64,000 bases of DNA, from positions 248,001-312,000 of the forward strand of contig CAVYJC010000004.1 of NCBI GenBank assembly GCA_963768715.1. Reading direction: 5' to 3'. This document shows, in pieces, positions 8,548 through 15,464 of the stretch. The position numbers and the translations under genes were made by a program. Below the pieces are notes generated by a model. It was not told the DNA's origin. It ran no database searches and saw only the letters and a program-made list of their open reading frames with translations. Origin of the DNA: DATKEJ01 sp963768715. GTDB taxonomy: Bacteria > Bacteroidota > Rhodothermia > Rhodothermales > DATKEJ01. The stretch's first letter is position 1, and every line of letters starts with the position of its first letter.

Positions 8548-9294
8548 ATGCGAGGACTCAAGAATCGGGTTGCGGTGGTCACGGGCGGTCTGGGCGATCT
8601 TGGAAAGGCAACCGCCGAACGTCTCGTCGAGGAGGGGTGCACGGTCTACCTGTTCGACGTCAAGAAGGACGCCGATGACTTCGCGGGGAAGACGGGATGT
8701 CGCTACCTGGAGGTCGACATATCGGACGAAGATCAGATCATCGCAGCCTACGACCGGATAGCGCACGAGACCGGAAAGGTCAGTGTGCTCGTCAACACGG
8801 CGGCGAGATTTATATTTCGCGGTGTCGAGGCGAGCTCGGAGGAATGGGAATCGATCCTCCGCGTGAACATCATGGGCACCTCGCTGGTGACCAAGCACGC
8901 CGTGGAACACATGAAGGACCTCGGGGGCGGAAGCATCGTCAACTACTCTTCGGTGAGCGGCTTCGTCGGACAGGCCAATTTTGCCACCTACAATGCGACG
9001 AAGTTTGCCATCCGCGGACTGACCAAGTGTTGGGCGCAGGACCTCGCTCCCTTCGGAATCCGGGTCAACGCTTTGTGTCCGGGCTACATCTACACAGCCG
9101 CCTTCGTCGACTCGTGCGCGAAGCTCGGACTCGACATCGAAGAAGAGGATCGTCGTGCATCCGCCATGCACCTCCTGGGCAGGCAGGGCCGCCCCGAAGA
9201 AGTGGCATCCTGCGCCGCCTTCCTTGCCAGCGACGAGGCGTCGTTCGTGACGGGAAGCGATATGCTCGTGGACGGGGGTTATCTCGCCAGATAA
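8548..9294 (+). CDS. SDR family NAD(P)-dependent oxidoreductase
   Basis: A 248-residue classical short-chain dehydrogenase. The nucleotide site is VVTGGLGDLGKATAERL (usual TGxxxGxG with Asp before the last Gly), LFDVKKDAD binds the ribose and suggests NAD, VLVNTAARF replaces NNAG, and the catalytic set is Ser in YSSVSGF with Y-N-A-T-K. The C-terminus ends FVTGSDMLVDGGYLAR, typical of FabG-like enzymes. Last gene of the cluster; 34 bases separate it from the cyclase gene. Confidence 0.9.
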   Translation: MRGLKNRVAVVTGGLGDLGKATAERLVEEGCTVYLFDVKKDADDFAGKTGCRYLEVDISDEDQIIAAYDRIAHETGKVSVLVNTAARFIFRGVEASSEEWESILRVNIMGTSLVTKHAVEHMKDLGGGSIVNYSSVSGFVGQANFATYNATKFAIRGLTKCWAQDLAPFGIRVNALCPGYIYTAAFVDSCAKLGLDIEEEDRRASAMHLLGRQGRPEEVASCAAFLASDEASFVTGSDMLVDGGYLAR

Positions 9295-9299
9295 ATCTG

Positions 9300-9540
9300 G
9301 CGCACTTCAAACTTCAAACCTTCAAACAGCAAACTTTGTCTGCCGAAATTCGAGAGACTGAACCCCTTCAAGCCCGAGATTGCAATCGGGATGCCCGGAC
9401 GGATCGAACGTCTGGCCTACAGTTTGCTGTTTGCCATTTCATGTTTGCTGTTCGGTGTTCGATGTTCGGTGTTTGGTGTTCGGTGTCTCGGTGTTCGATG
9501 TTCGGTGTTTGGTGTTTGGTGTTCGGAACAGCCGCCGCCC
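9300..9540. repeat. minisatellite of CTTCAAAC and GTTCGGTGTT words
   Basis: The gap holds CTTCAAAC-type copies at 9305-9330 and many degenerate copies of GTTCGGTGTT/GTTTGGTGTT between about 9422 and 9530. Reading frames through it give repetitive peptides only on translation of the repeat and have no gene-like features. Related words recur at 29.68-29.81, 47.95 and 63.87 kb. Confidence 0.75.
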
Positions 9541-9576
9541 GGTAACTGTTAGCCGTCATGAACGAAAGAAGGCACT

Positions 9577-10164
9577 ATGGCTACTCCATCGATAATGCGG
9601 GAGTTGGGAACGACCGCGCACGAATTTTCGCTGCCTGACCCAGACGGCAACATCCACGCTCTTTCGGATTTCGAGGATGCGGATGCGCTGCTTGTCGTGT
9701 TCATGTGCAATCATTGTCCGTACGTGGTTAACATTCAGGATGCTTTGGCGGAGTTTGCCAAAGAGTACATGCCTAAGGGTCTTGCCATGGTCGGAATCAG
9801 CTCGAACGACGTAGCGAAGTACCCCGAAGACAGTCCGGAACGGATGCGGGAAGTGAGCGAGCGGGTCGGCTACCCGTTTCCGTATCTCTACGACGAAACG
9901 CAGGAAGTCGCCAAGGCCTACGCAGCCGCCTGTACGCCCGATTTCTTCCTCTATGGCGCTGATCGCAGGCTGGTCTACCGCGGACAGTTCGACGACAGTC
10001 GTCCCCGAAACGGCATTCAGCCAACGGGATCCGATCTTCGCGCAGCCGTTGATGCCGTGTTGGACGGACGGTCCGTTCCGGATGGACAGATTCCAAGCAT
10101 CGGCTGCAGCATCAAGTGGAAGCCCGGAAATGAACCCGCTCCTCGCCACCTGAATCTGAATTGA
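9577..10164 (+). CDS. thioredoxin-fold protein (AhpC/TSA-like)
   Basis: A 195-residue cytoplasmic protein without a signal peptide, with a strong AAGAAGG ribosome site. The redox centre is MCNHCPYV around residues 46-53 (CxxC); upstream FSLPDPDGNIHALSDFE and downstream MVGISSNDVAKYPEDSPERM are hallmarks of the AhpC/TSA-like thioredoxin family common in marine bacteria. Role: presumably thiol redox chemistry. Its TGA overlaps the TTG start of crcB, so the two are translationally coupled. Confidence 0.85.
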   Translation: MATPSIMRELGTTAHEFSLPDPDGNIHALSDFEDADALLVVFMCNHCPYVVNIQDALAEFAKEYMPKGLAMVGISSNDVAKYPEDSPERMREVSERVGYPFPYLYDETQEVAKAYAAACTPDFFLYGADRRLVYRGQFDDSRPRNGIQPTGSDLRAAVDAVLDGRSVPDGQIPSIGCSIKWKPGNEPAPRHLNLN

Positions 10165-10541
10165 AGACCCTCGCGACGCTTCTGATCGTTGGTTCGGGCG
10201 GATTCTTCGGATCAGCAGCCAGGTTCGCTATCAGCGGCCTGGTTCACAGGTGGATTCCAAGCGCGATGTTTCCCTGGGGTACACTGGCCGTGAACATCGG
10301 CGGGTGTTTTGTAATCGGACTCCTTTTCGGCCTGGGTGAAACCCGACAATTGTTTTCACCTCAAGCGCGACTGTTCCTGCTCGTGGGCGTCCTCGGCGGT
10401 TTCACAACCTTCTCGACGTTCGGGCTCGAATCCTTCAACCTCCTTCGTGACGGCGAAGCGGCGCGTGCACTCGCTAACGTCGCGCTTCATATCATTGTGG
10501 GGCTGGGCGCCGTTTGGGCCGGCCTCCTCTGCTCGCGTTGA
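10161..10541 (+). CDS. crcB: fluoride ion channel CrcB/Fluc
   Basis: A 126-residue, four-helix membrane protein. Signature segments are GGFFGSAARFAISG, the pore-lining GTLAVNIGGCFVIGLLFG and GVLGGFTTFSTFGLESFNLL, which holds the Phe/Ser/Thr residues of the fluoride pathway. It works as a dual-topology dimer exporting fluoride. The start is a TTG overlapping the previous stop (TTGA). No fluoride riboswitch is evident upstream of the first gene of this operon. Confidence 0.92.
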   Translation: MKTLATLLIVGSGGFFGSAARFAISGLVHRWIPSAMFPWGTLAVNIGGCFVIGLLFGLGETRQLFSPQARLFLLVGVLGGFTTFSTFGLESFNLLRDGEAARALANVALHIIVGLGAVWAGLLCSR

Positions 10542-10546
10542 CTGAC

Positions 10547-10891
10547 ATGGTTCTTCCAAGAGACGGACACCTGCTTCGGATATTCATCGGCGAAAGTGAT
10601 CGCCACGAGGGAATCCCGCTTTATGAATGGCTGGTCCGGAAAGCTCGCGAGAACGGTCTTGCCGGTGCAACCGTCCTGCGTGGCCTCGAGGGTTTCGGTG
10701 CTAACAGCCACCTCCATACCGCAAAGATTCTCCGCCTGTCGACCGACCTGCCTCTGGTAATCGAGATCGTCGACACGATCGAGAAGATCGAAGCCTTCAT
10801 GCCGATCGTAGATGAGGTGGTCGAAGAAGGTCTCGCTACCCTCGAACGCGTTGAAATTCGCTTCTACCGCAGCCGGCGGAAGGATGTATGA
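10547..10891 (+). CDS. DUF190 domain protein (PII-like)
   Basis: A 114-residue protein from the ATG at 10547, five bases after the crcB stop; an upstream GTG inside crcB would add 11 residues. Family features: LLRIFIGESDRHEGIPLYEW near the start, ARENGLAGATVLRGLEGFG, and PLVIEIVDTIEKIEAFMPIV. DUF190 proteins have a PII-like ferredoxin fold and are very often encoded beside crcB, where a regulatory role in fluoride export has been suggested. The function remains unproven. Confidence 0.88.
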   Translation: MVLPRDGHLLRIFIGESDRHEGIPLYEWLVRKARENGLAGATVLRGLEGFGANSHLHTAKILRLSTDLPLVIEIVDTIEKIEAFMPIVDEVVEEGLATLERVEIRFYRSRRKDV

Positions 10892-10893
10892 TT

Positions 10894-10910
10894 GGTTGTA
10901 TTATACAACC
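10894..10910. promoter_or_regulatory. perfect palindrome, putative MarR operator 1
   Basis: GGTTGTATTATACAACC: 8-base arms around one central base. Its core GTTGTNTTATACAAC recurs at 11357-11371 with 14 of 15 bases identical. It overlaps the end of marR and sits 3 bases after the DUF190 stop, so it could also be part of a terminator-like element, although no T-run follows. Confidence 0.6.
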
Positions 10911-11338
10911 ACCAGGTCTTTCAGGAGAACGTCCATGAGGCGAAAGCACGCTTTTTCTTCATCCGGCGTCATGGCAGAAAGGATATCTGTCATTCGCTCG
11001 GTGGCCGACCGGAGGGCAGGAACCGCCAACGCGATCGCTTTCTCGGTCAGTTCCAATGTCTGCCGGCGTCCGTCAATTGGATCAATCCGCGCATTGACGA
11101 ATCCTTTCTTCCTCAAACGCGAAACAGTCCGGGAGAGCGTCGTCTTGTCTCTACCCAATATTGTCGTCAGTTCTGTCTGGGAGGATGAAGGGAACGCCTG
11201 GAGGGCGAGCAGCACTGCGACGTCGGCAGCAGCCGGACGCTCCCCCACAAATGCAATCCCGTCAATCGCTGCGTCCAACAGGTGCCTGCCTGCGAACAGG
11301 AGTGCAACAATCAACTGGTCACGACTGCCTTCAAGCAT
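10901..11338 (-). CDS. MarR-family transcriptional regulator
   Basis: A 145-residue winged-helix regulator. The helix-turn-helix is in QTELTTILGRDKTTLSRTVSRL and the wing in KGFVNARIDPIDGRRQTLEL (D-x-R signature), with flanking dimerisation helices. Such proteins bind palindromes as dimers and release on a small ligand or oxidation. It is convergent with the crcB operon and divergent from the acid phosphatase; two near-identical palindromes flank it (10894-10910 and 11357-11371), which suggests autoregulation. Confidence 0.9.
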   Translation of the reverse strand: MLEGSRDQLIVALLFAGRHLLDAAIDGIAFVGERPAAADVAVLLALQAFPSSSQTELTTILGRDKTTLSRTVSRLRKKGFVNARIDPIDGRRQTLELTEKAIALAVPALRSATERMTDILSAMTPDEEKACFRLMDVLLKDLVVV

Positions 11339-11356
11339 CTTCGTAGACCCAGAAAC

Positions 11357-11371
11357 GTTGTCTTATACAAC
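11357..11371. promoter_or_regulatory. putative MarR operator 2
   Basis: GTTGTCTTATACAAC lies in the 51-base gap between the divergent marR and acid phosphatase genes, 19 bases from the marR start. It differs at one base from the palindrome at 10895-10909. Confidence 0.65.
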
Positions 11372-11389
11372 TAATACTACACCGTCTCG

Positions 11390-12295
11390 ATGAGTAAGTC
11401 AAAACGCAACTGGGCAACGTGCATCTTCGTCGGTATCGCATCGACGTCACTCTTGAGCATGGGTTGTGCCGGCCCGTCGGAAATGCGAGAAGCCGCGTCA
11501 GCTTCAGAAGCAGAGACCGCGAAGCCAAACGACGGCCTCAACAGCACACTGTGGGCGCTCACATCTGCCGAGTACGATGCGACGGCCTTAACAGTCTATC
11601 ACGCGGCGGAGCGAGCCGTAGCAAGTGGTCTGGCCGACTCCAACTGGACCGCCCTGCCCGAACAGGAGGCCGGGGATGATTACTCGGATCTTCCTCCTGC
11701 TGTGGTGCTCGACGTCGATGAGACAGTACTCGACAACGGAGAGTACCAGGCTGAACTGATCGTCGACGATACCGTCTATTCCTCCGAGTCATGGCTCGAA
11801 TGGGTGCTCAAAGAACGCGCCGGGGCGATTCCGGGGGCCCTGGCATTCACCCGACACGCAGACGCCAGGGGCGTAACCGTCATTTACTTGACGAACCGAA
11901 GAGGTCCGATGGAGCAAGCAACACGCCAAAACCTGATCGATCTCGGATTCCCCGTTGATACAACGTTCGATGTGGTCCTGACCCGAGGCGAACGACCCGA
12001 ATGGAAGGCAGGGGAAAAGACGAGCCGGCGGCGATTCGTTGCCCAGCATTTTCGCGTGTTGGCGCTCGTGGGCGACAATCTTGGCGACTTCATCGACATC
12101 GACGGCCTCGGCCTGGCTCGCCGCAATGACGAGGCGGCCGCGGCGCAGCGCTTCTGGGGCACTAAGTGGTTCATGCTGCCGAATCCCCAGTACGGATCGT
12201 GGGAGTCAGCACTGTTTGACGGACGATATGACCTTCCTCTCGATGTGAGACGCACCATGAAGATCGACCGGTTGAGGGAGCGGGATCATCGGTGA
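11390..12295 (+). CDS. HAD-type acid phosphatase lipoprotein (class P4-like)
   Basis: A 301-residue lipoprotein: signal WATCIFVGIASTSLLSMGC with the lipidated Cys around residue 26. The HAD core has the nucleophile motif VVLDVDETVLDN (first Asp attacks phosphate), motif II VIYLTNRR and motif IV ALVGDNLGDF. This set matches class B/C acid phosphatases such as lipoprotein e(P4), periplasmic or surface nucleotidases that strip phosphate from nucleotides. The gene may be controlled by the divergent MarR regulator through the site at 11357. Confidence 0.88.
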   Translation: MSKSKRNWATCIFVGIASTSLLSMGCAGPSEMREAASASEAETAKPNDGLNSTLWALTSAEYDATALTVYHAAERAVASGLADSNWTALPEQEAGDDYSDLPPAVVLDVDETVLDNGEYQAELIVDDTVYSSESWLEWVLKERAGAIPGALAFTRHADARGVTVIYLTNRRGPMEQATRQNLIDLGFPVDTTFDVVLTRGERPEWKAGEKTSRRRFVAQHFRVLALVGDNLGDFIDIDGLGLARRNDEAAAAQRFWGTKWFMLPNPQYGSWESALFDGRYDLPLDVRRTMKIDRLRERDHR

Positions 12296-12362
12296 TCAAT
12301 GATTGATGATCGATGATCGGTGATCGGTGATCGGTGATCGGTGATCGGTGATTCGGTGATCT
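12288..12362. repeat. GGTGATC tandem repeat
   Basis: A 7 bp unit (GGTGATC, with GATGATC variants) repeated about nine times starting at the stop codon of the acid phosphatase. It creates a dense run of GATC sites. Confidence 0.85.
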
Positions 12363-12491
12363 GTGAAACTCACACGGTTCTAAGCGTTCAAAGGAAACCA
12401 GGTTGAGACGGAACGCGATGCCACCCTCCACTGATTTTTGACCTGTCCCGGGGTCGTTTTTTGGGTATCATTTTGTTTTGAGAGGTTTTTG

Positions 12492-14069
12492 ATGACTCGC
12501 CTGTTCTACGTGTCGGCTGTACTGTTGCTTCTCGGTATTGGTACAGCGAGCGCCCAGAGTCCAGCCGACGGTAAAGGCTCCCTTCTCGTCTCCCCACTCG
12601 GGAAATCGCTGAACGGGATCTCCGGACTCAAGCTGTCGTGCGACGACGGCTTCGCCGCCGGCTTCCCGTGCCGCGACGTCGATCTACAGGCTTTCGTGCC
12701 GATAGCCGACTTGTCGGGCCCAAATGACCCGATCAAGATGCACCTCAGTGATCTCTGGGGATGGACCGACCCGCAGACGCATCACGAGTACGCGCTTGTC
12801 GGCCTTACCTTCGGAACCGCGTTTGTCGATGTCACCGATCCGGTCGAGCCGCATTTTTCGGGCTTCATGCCCATGCCCCAGACGGCGCATTCGAGCGTCT
12901 GGCGCGATATCAAAGTGTTTCAAGATTACGCTTTTGTGGTTTCGGACGGCGCGAGCCGTCACGGCATGCAGGTATTCGACCTGGAACGACTCCGCGGTGC
13001 ATCGGATGAAGTGTTCACACCGGATGCACTCTATACCGAGTTCGCCAGCGCTCACAACATTGTCATGAACGAGGAATCGGGATTCGCGTACGTCGTAGGC
13101 GCGAACGGCCCGGGGCAGACGTGCGGCGGCGGTCTCCATATGATCGACGTCCATGATCCGCTTCATCCCGCTTTTGCCGGCTGCTTCAGCGATCCACGGA
13201 CGGGCATTCGGGGCACCGGCTATACGCACGATGCCGAATGTGTCGATTACCACGGCCCCGACGCGGACTATCAGGGCCGGGAAATCTGCTTCGGACTCAA
13301 CGAGACGGGAGTCAGCATTGCTGATGTGACCGATAAGTCGAATCCCGTCGCCATCTCCGTCGGGCGTTATCCCGACTACGGCTATGTCCATCAGGGCTGG
13401 CTCACGGCGGATCAGCGCTATCTGCTTGTCGACGACGAAGGAGACGAACGACAATACAGCCGAAACACGGAAACCAAAATCTTCGACGTGGCCGATCTCG
13501 ACGTACCGGTAGTGGCCGGCACATTCGAGAACTCCACCCATTCGATCGACCATAACCTCTATGTGAAAGGCAACCTCGCGTACGAGTCGAACTACACGTC
13601 AGGGCTTCGCATTTTGGATATTCGAGATCCTTTGAATCCCGAGGAGATCGCCTATTTCGACACGACGCCGAGTGACAGTGCGGTGGCATATGCCGGGACG
13701 TGGAGCGTATATCCGTACTTCGATAGCGGAAATGTGATCGTCAGCAGCATCGGCGAGGGACTCTTCGTTCTCAGGCCGCGCGTTGAAAACTTTGAGGTCC
13801 CCGAGGAAACCGCCGTTTCGTCCGTATTCCCCAATCCGTTCAACGCGTCGACGACGTTCAACATCGCGTTGGTCGATCCCGAGGTGACCTCTATCAAGGT
13901 TTTTGATGCACTCGGGCGACTGGTGACGGTGCTCCATGACGGCGTGCTCGCCGGTGGGCGCGTTCACAGATTCACGTTCGATGCTTCCGGACTGCCGAGT
14001 GGCGCCTACATCATCCGCGTGCAGGGCCAGACCTTCGAGAGCACACGTACGGTTACGCTAACGAAATAA
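12492..14069 (+). CDS. choice-of-anchor B family protein with T9SS sorting domain
   Basis: A 525-residue secreted protein. The ATG at 12492 gives a clean signal peptide (LFYVSAVLLLLGIGTASAQS). The body contains LVIVD-like beta-propeller repeats with the features of choice-of-anchor B proteins: HLSDLWGWTDPQTHHEYALV, AHSSVWRDIKVFQDYAFVVS, AHNIVMNEESGFAYVVG, HDAECVDYHGPD. The end is a T9SS type-A sorting domain (VFPNPFNASTTFNIAL, VFDALGRLVTVL, GAYIIRVQ). It should be displayed on the cell surface; ligand unknown. Its stop overlaps the convergent GNAT gene by 17 bases. Confidence 0.88.
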   Translation: MTRLFYVSAVLLLLGIGTASAQSPADGKGSLLVSPLGKSLNGISGLKLSCDDGFAAGFPCRDVDLQAFVPIADLSGPNDPIKMHLSDLWGWTDPQTHHEYALVGLTFGTAFVDVTDPVEPHFSGFMPMPQTAHSSVWRDIKVFQDYAFVVSDGASRHGMQVFDLERLRGASDEVFTPDALYTEFASAHNIVMNEESGFAYVVGANGPGQTCGGGLHMIDVHDPLHPAFAGCFSDPRTGIRGTGYTHDAECVDYHGPDADYQGREICFGLNETGVSIADVTDKSNPVAISVGRYPDYGYVHQGWLTADQRYLLVDDEGDERQYSRNTETKIFDVADLDVPVVAGTFENSTHSIDHNLYVKGNLAYESNYTSGLRILDIRDPLNPEEIAYFDTTPSDSAVAYAGTWSVYPYFDSGNVIVSSIGEGLFVLRPRVENFEVPEETAVSSVFPNPFNASTTFNIALVDPEVTSIKVFDALGRLVTVLHDGVLAGGRVHRFTFDASGLPSGAYIIRVQGQTFESTRTVTLTK

Positions 14070-14535
14070 CGAGCACCGGCAGCTCGCGAACCGTGCCACA
14101 GACACTGCCCACCTCCACCCCGGCCCTCACGGCGCCGTGTTTCTCGTAGAACGGTGCCGCATTGGGATCGGCCGTGACCGAGACGGCATGAAGCCCCAGA
14201 CTCCTGGCTCGGTCCAGCGCATGTAGGAGCAGGGCTTTCCCGATACCCTGTCTGATGAAGCGCGGCAAGACCCACAGATGTTCAAGACTCCCGACGCCAT
14301 CTTCTCCGCGAAAGAGCATGTAGAATCCAACCGGATTTGAGCCGATCTGCGCTGTCCATGTTTCGTGCTCCTCGATCATCGATGACGGAATGGTCAGCTC
14401 GTCACGCCAAGCCTCCATCCAAGCGACAGGATAGTCCCAGAAGTTCTTTGCCTTCCAGGCGATTGTAGTGAGCGCAGCGGCTGCTTCGGGTCGCGCGCGG
14501 ATGATGTGGGCGATCTCAGTCGATCCGCCGGACAT
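14053..14535 (-). CDS. GNAT family N-acetyltransferase
   Basis: A 160-residue protein with the GNAT acetyl-CoA site: LEHLWVLPRFIRQGIGKALL (motif A, R/Q-x-x-G-x-G/A) near residues 82-101, then LGLHAVSVTADPNAAPFYEKHGAV, the typical late strand with N-x-x-A-x-x-F/Y. The acceptor is unknown. It starts directly after the stop of the upstream membrane protein gene (adjacent bases), so the two form a unit. Confidence 0.87.
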   Translation of the reverse strand: MSGGSTEIAHIIRARPEAAAALTTIAWKAKNFWDYPVAWMEAWRDELTIPSSMIEEHETWTAQIGSNPVGFYMLFRGEDGVGSLEHLWVLPRFIRQGIGKALLLHALDRARSLGLHAVSVTADPNAAPFYEKHGAVRAGVEVGSVCGTVRELPVLVISLA

Positions 14536-15450
14536 TCAGACGGCCCCAATGGCAGGATCGGTATCCTCCAGTTCCGTCGAAACATCGGCGAACTCCCCTT
14601 CCGGTTCGACCGACGGGGCCGGAAACTGCTCGAAAAACGCCACTTCCGCACCGATCCACGAGACGTTAGCAGCAGTTCGACCGAGGATGAGCACTTGTTG
14701 CAGGAGGAAGGCTATAAAGACGGCCCCTACCGTCTGGTCAGGCATGTAGAAGCCCACGACCAGGACGGCCAGCCAGAGGATGGCTGATATCCAGAACCAG
14801 ATCTTGTAGAGCAGGACCGCACGAAAATGCTTGAACGGCCATTTGATTCCTTCGAGCCACGCGCGTCGAATCGTGGTGCCGCGAAGGACGAGATGCATTC
14901 GCGCGTAGTCGTGGAAGAGATCAAAACACGCTACGGAGACGATAACGATCAGGGGATATACGACCGCCCACGTCCAGAATGTCCCTACCTCGCCCATCGA
15001 TTTGGTCATCGCATAAGCGATCGCTATCAGAATGCCGGCTAGAATGAGCATGGGCAAGAGGTAGAGCACACCGAGACCCAGTCCGCGGACTGTATACCGG
15101 CTCACGCCTTCCCAAAAACTCTTCTTCCCATCACCGTGCAGGGCATGAATCAGTCCGACGCTCGTCGCGACTTTCCAGAACATCATCAATAAGCCGGCAA
15201 CAACCGCTTCCCGGACAATGGCTGCGAGGCCTGAGGCGATTTCTCTCCAGAAGTCGGCCCAGACAACAATATCGAATCGTTCCAGAAGGTGACGAGAGAA
15301 TCCCGTCGGACCAATCTCAAACGACAGAAGCCTGATAAACCCGGCTCCGACGAGAAAGGCAACGGCCAGCCCGATCAGGTAGATCACAAGGACGAGCCCA
15401 CGGCGGCGCCACATACGCCCGATTCCGTCGGAAGAAAACGAAGTGCTCAT
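14536..15450 (-). CDS. multi-pass membrane protein of unknown function
   Basis: A 304-residue protein with about six predicted membrane helices, for example LVLVIYLIGLAVAFLVGAGF at residues 19-38, VLYLLPMLILAGILIAIAYA, VVYPLIVIVSVACF, and ILWLAVLVVGFYM, with an acidic cytosolic-type tail (EPEGEFADVSTELEDTD). It lies between the M1 peptidase and GNAT genes on the same strand with gaps of 14 and 0 bases. No family motif recognised. Confidence 0.75.
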   Translation of the reverse strand: MSTSFSSDGIGRMWRRRGLVLVIYLIGLAVAFLVGAGFIRLLSFEIGPTGFSRHLLERFDIVVWADFWREIASGLAAIVREAVVAGLLMMFWKVATSVGLIHALHGDGKKSFWEGVSRYTVRGLGLGVLYLLPMLILAGILIAIAYAMTKSMGEVGTFWTWAVVYPLIVIVSVACFDLFHDYARMHLVLRGTTIRRAWLEGIKWPFKHFRAVLLYKIWFWISAILWLAVLVVGFYMPDQTVGAVFIAFLLQQVLILGRTAANVSWIGAEVAFFEQFPAPSVEPEGEFADVSTELEDTDPAIGAV

Positions 15451-15464
15451 GTAACGAGTCCGAT

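Noticed and set aside
9368..9595. Two overlapping frames with repetitive peptides (NTKHQTPNIEH type)
   Set aside because: They are translations of the intergenic minisatellite.
12288..12362. Possible CRISPR array
   Set aside because: The 7 bp units are contiguous with no unique spacers.
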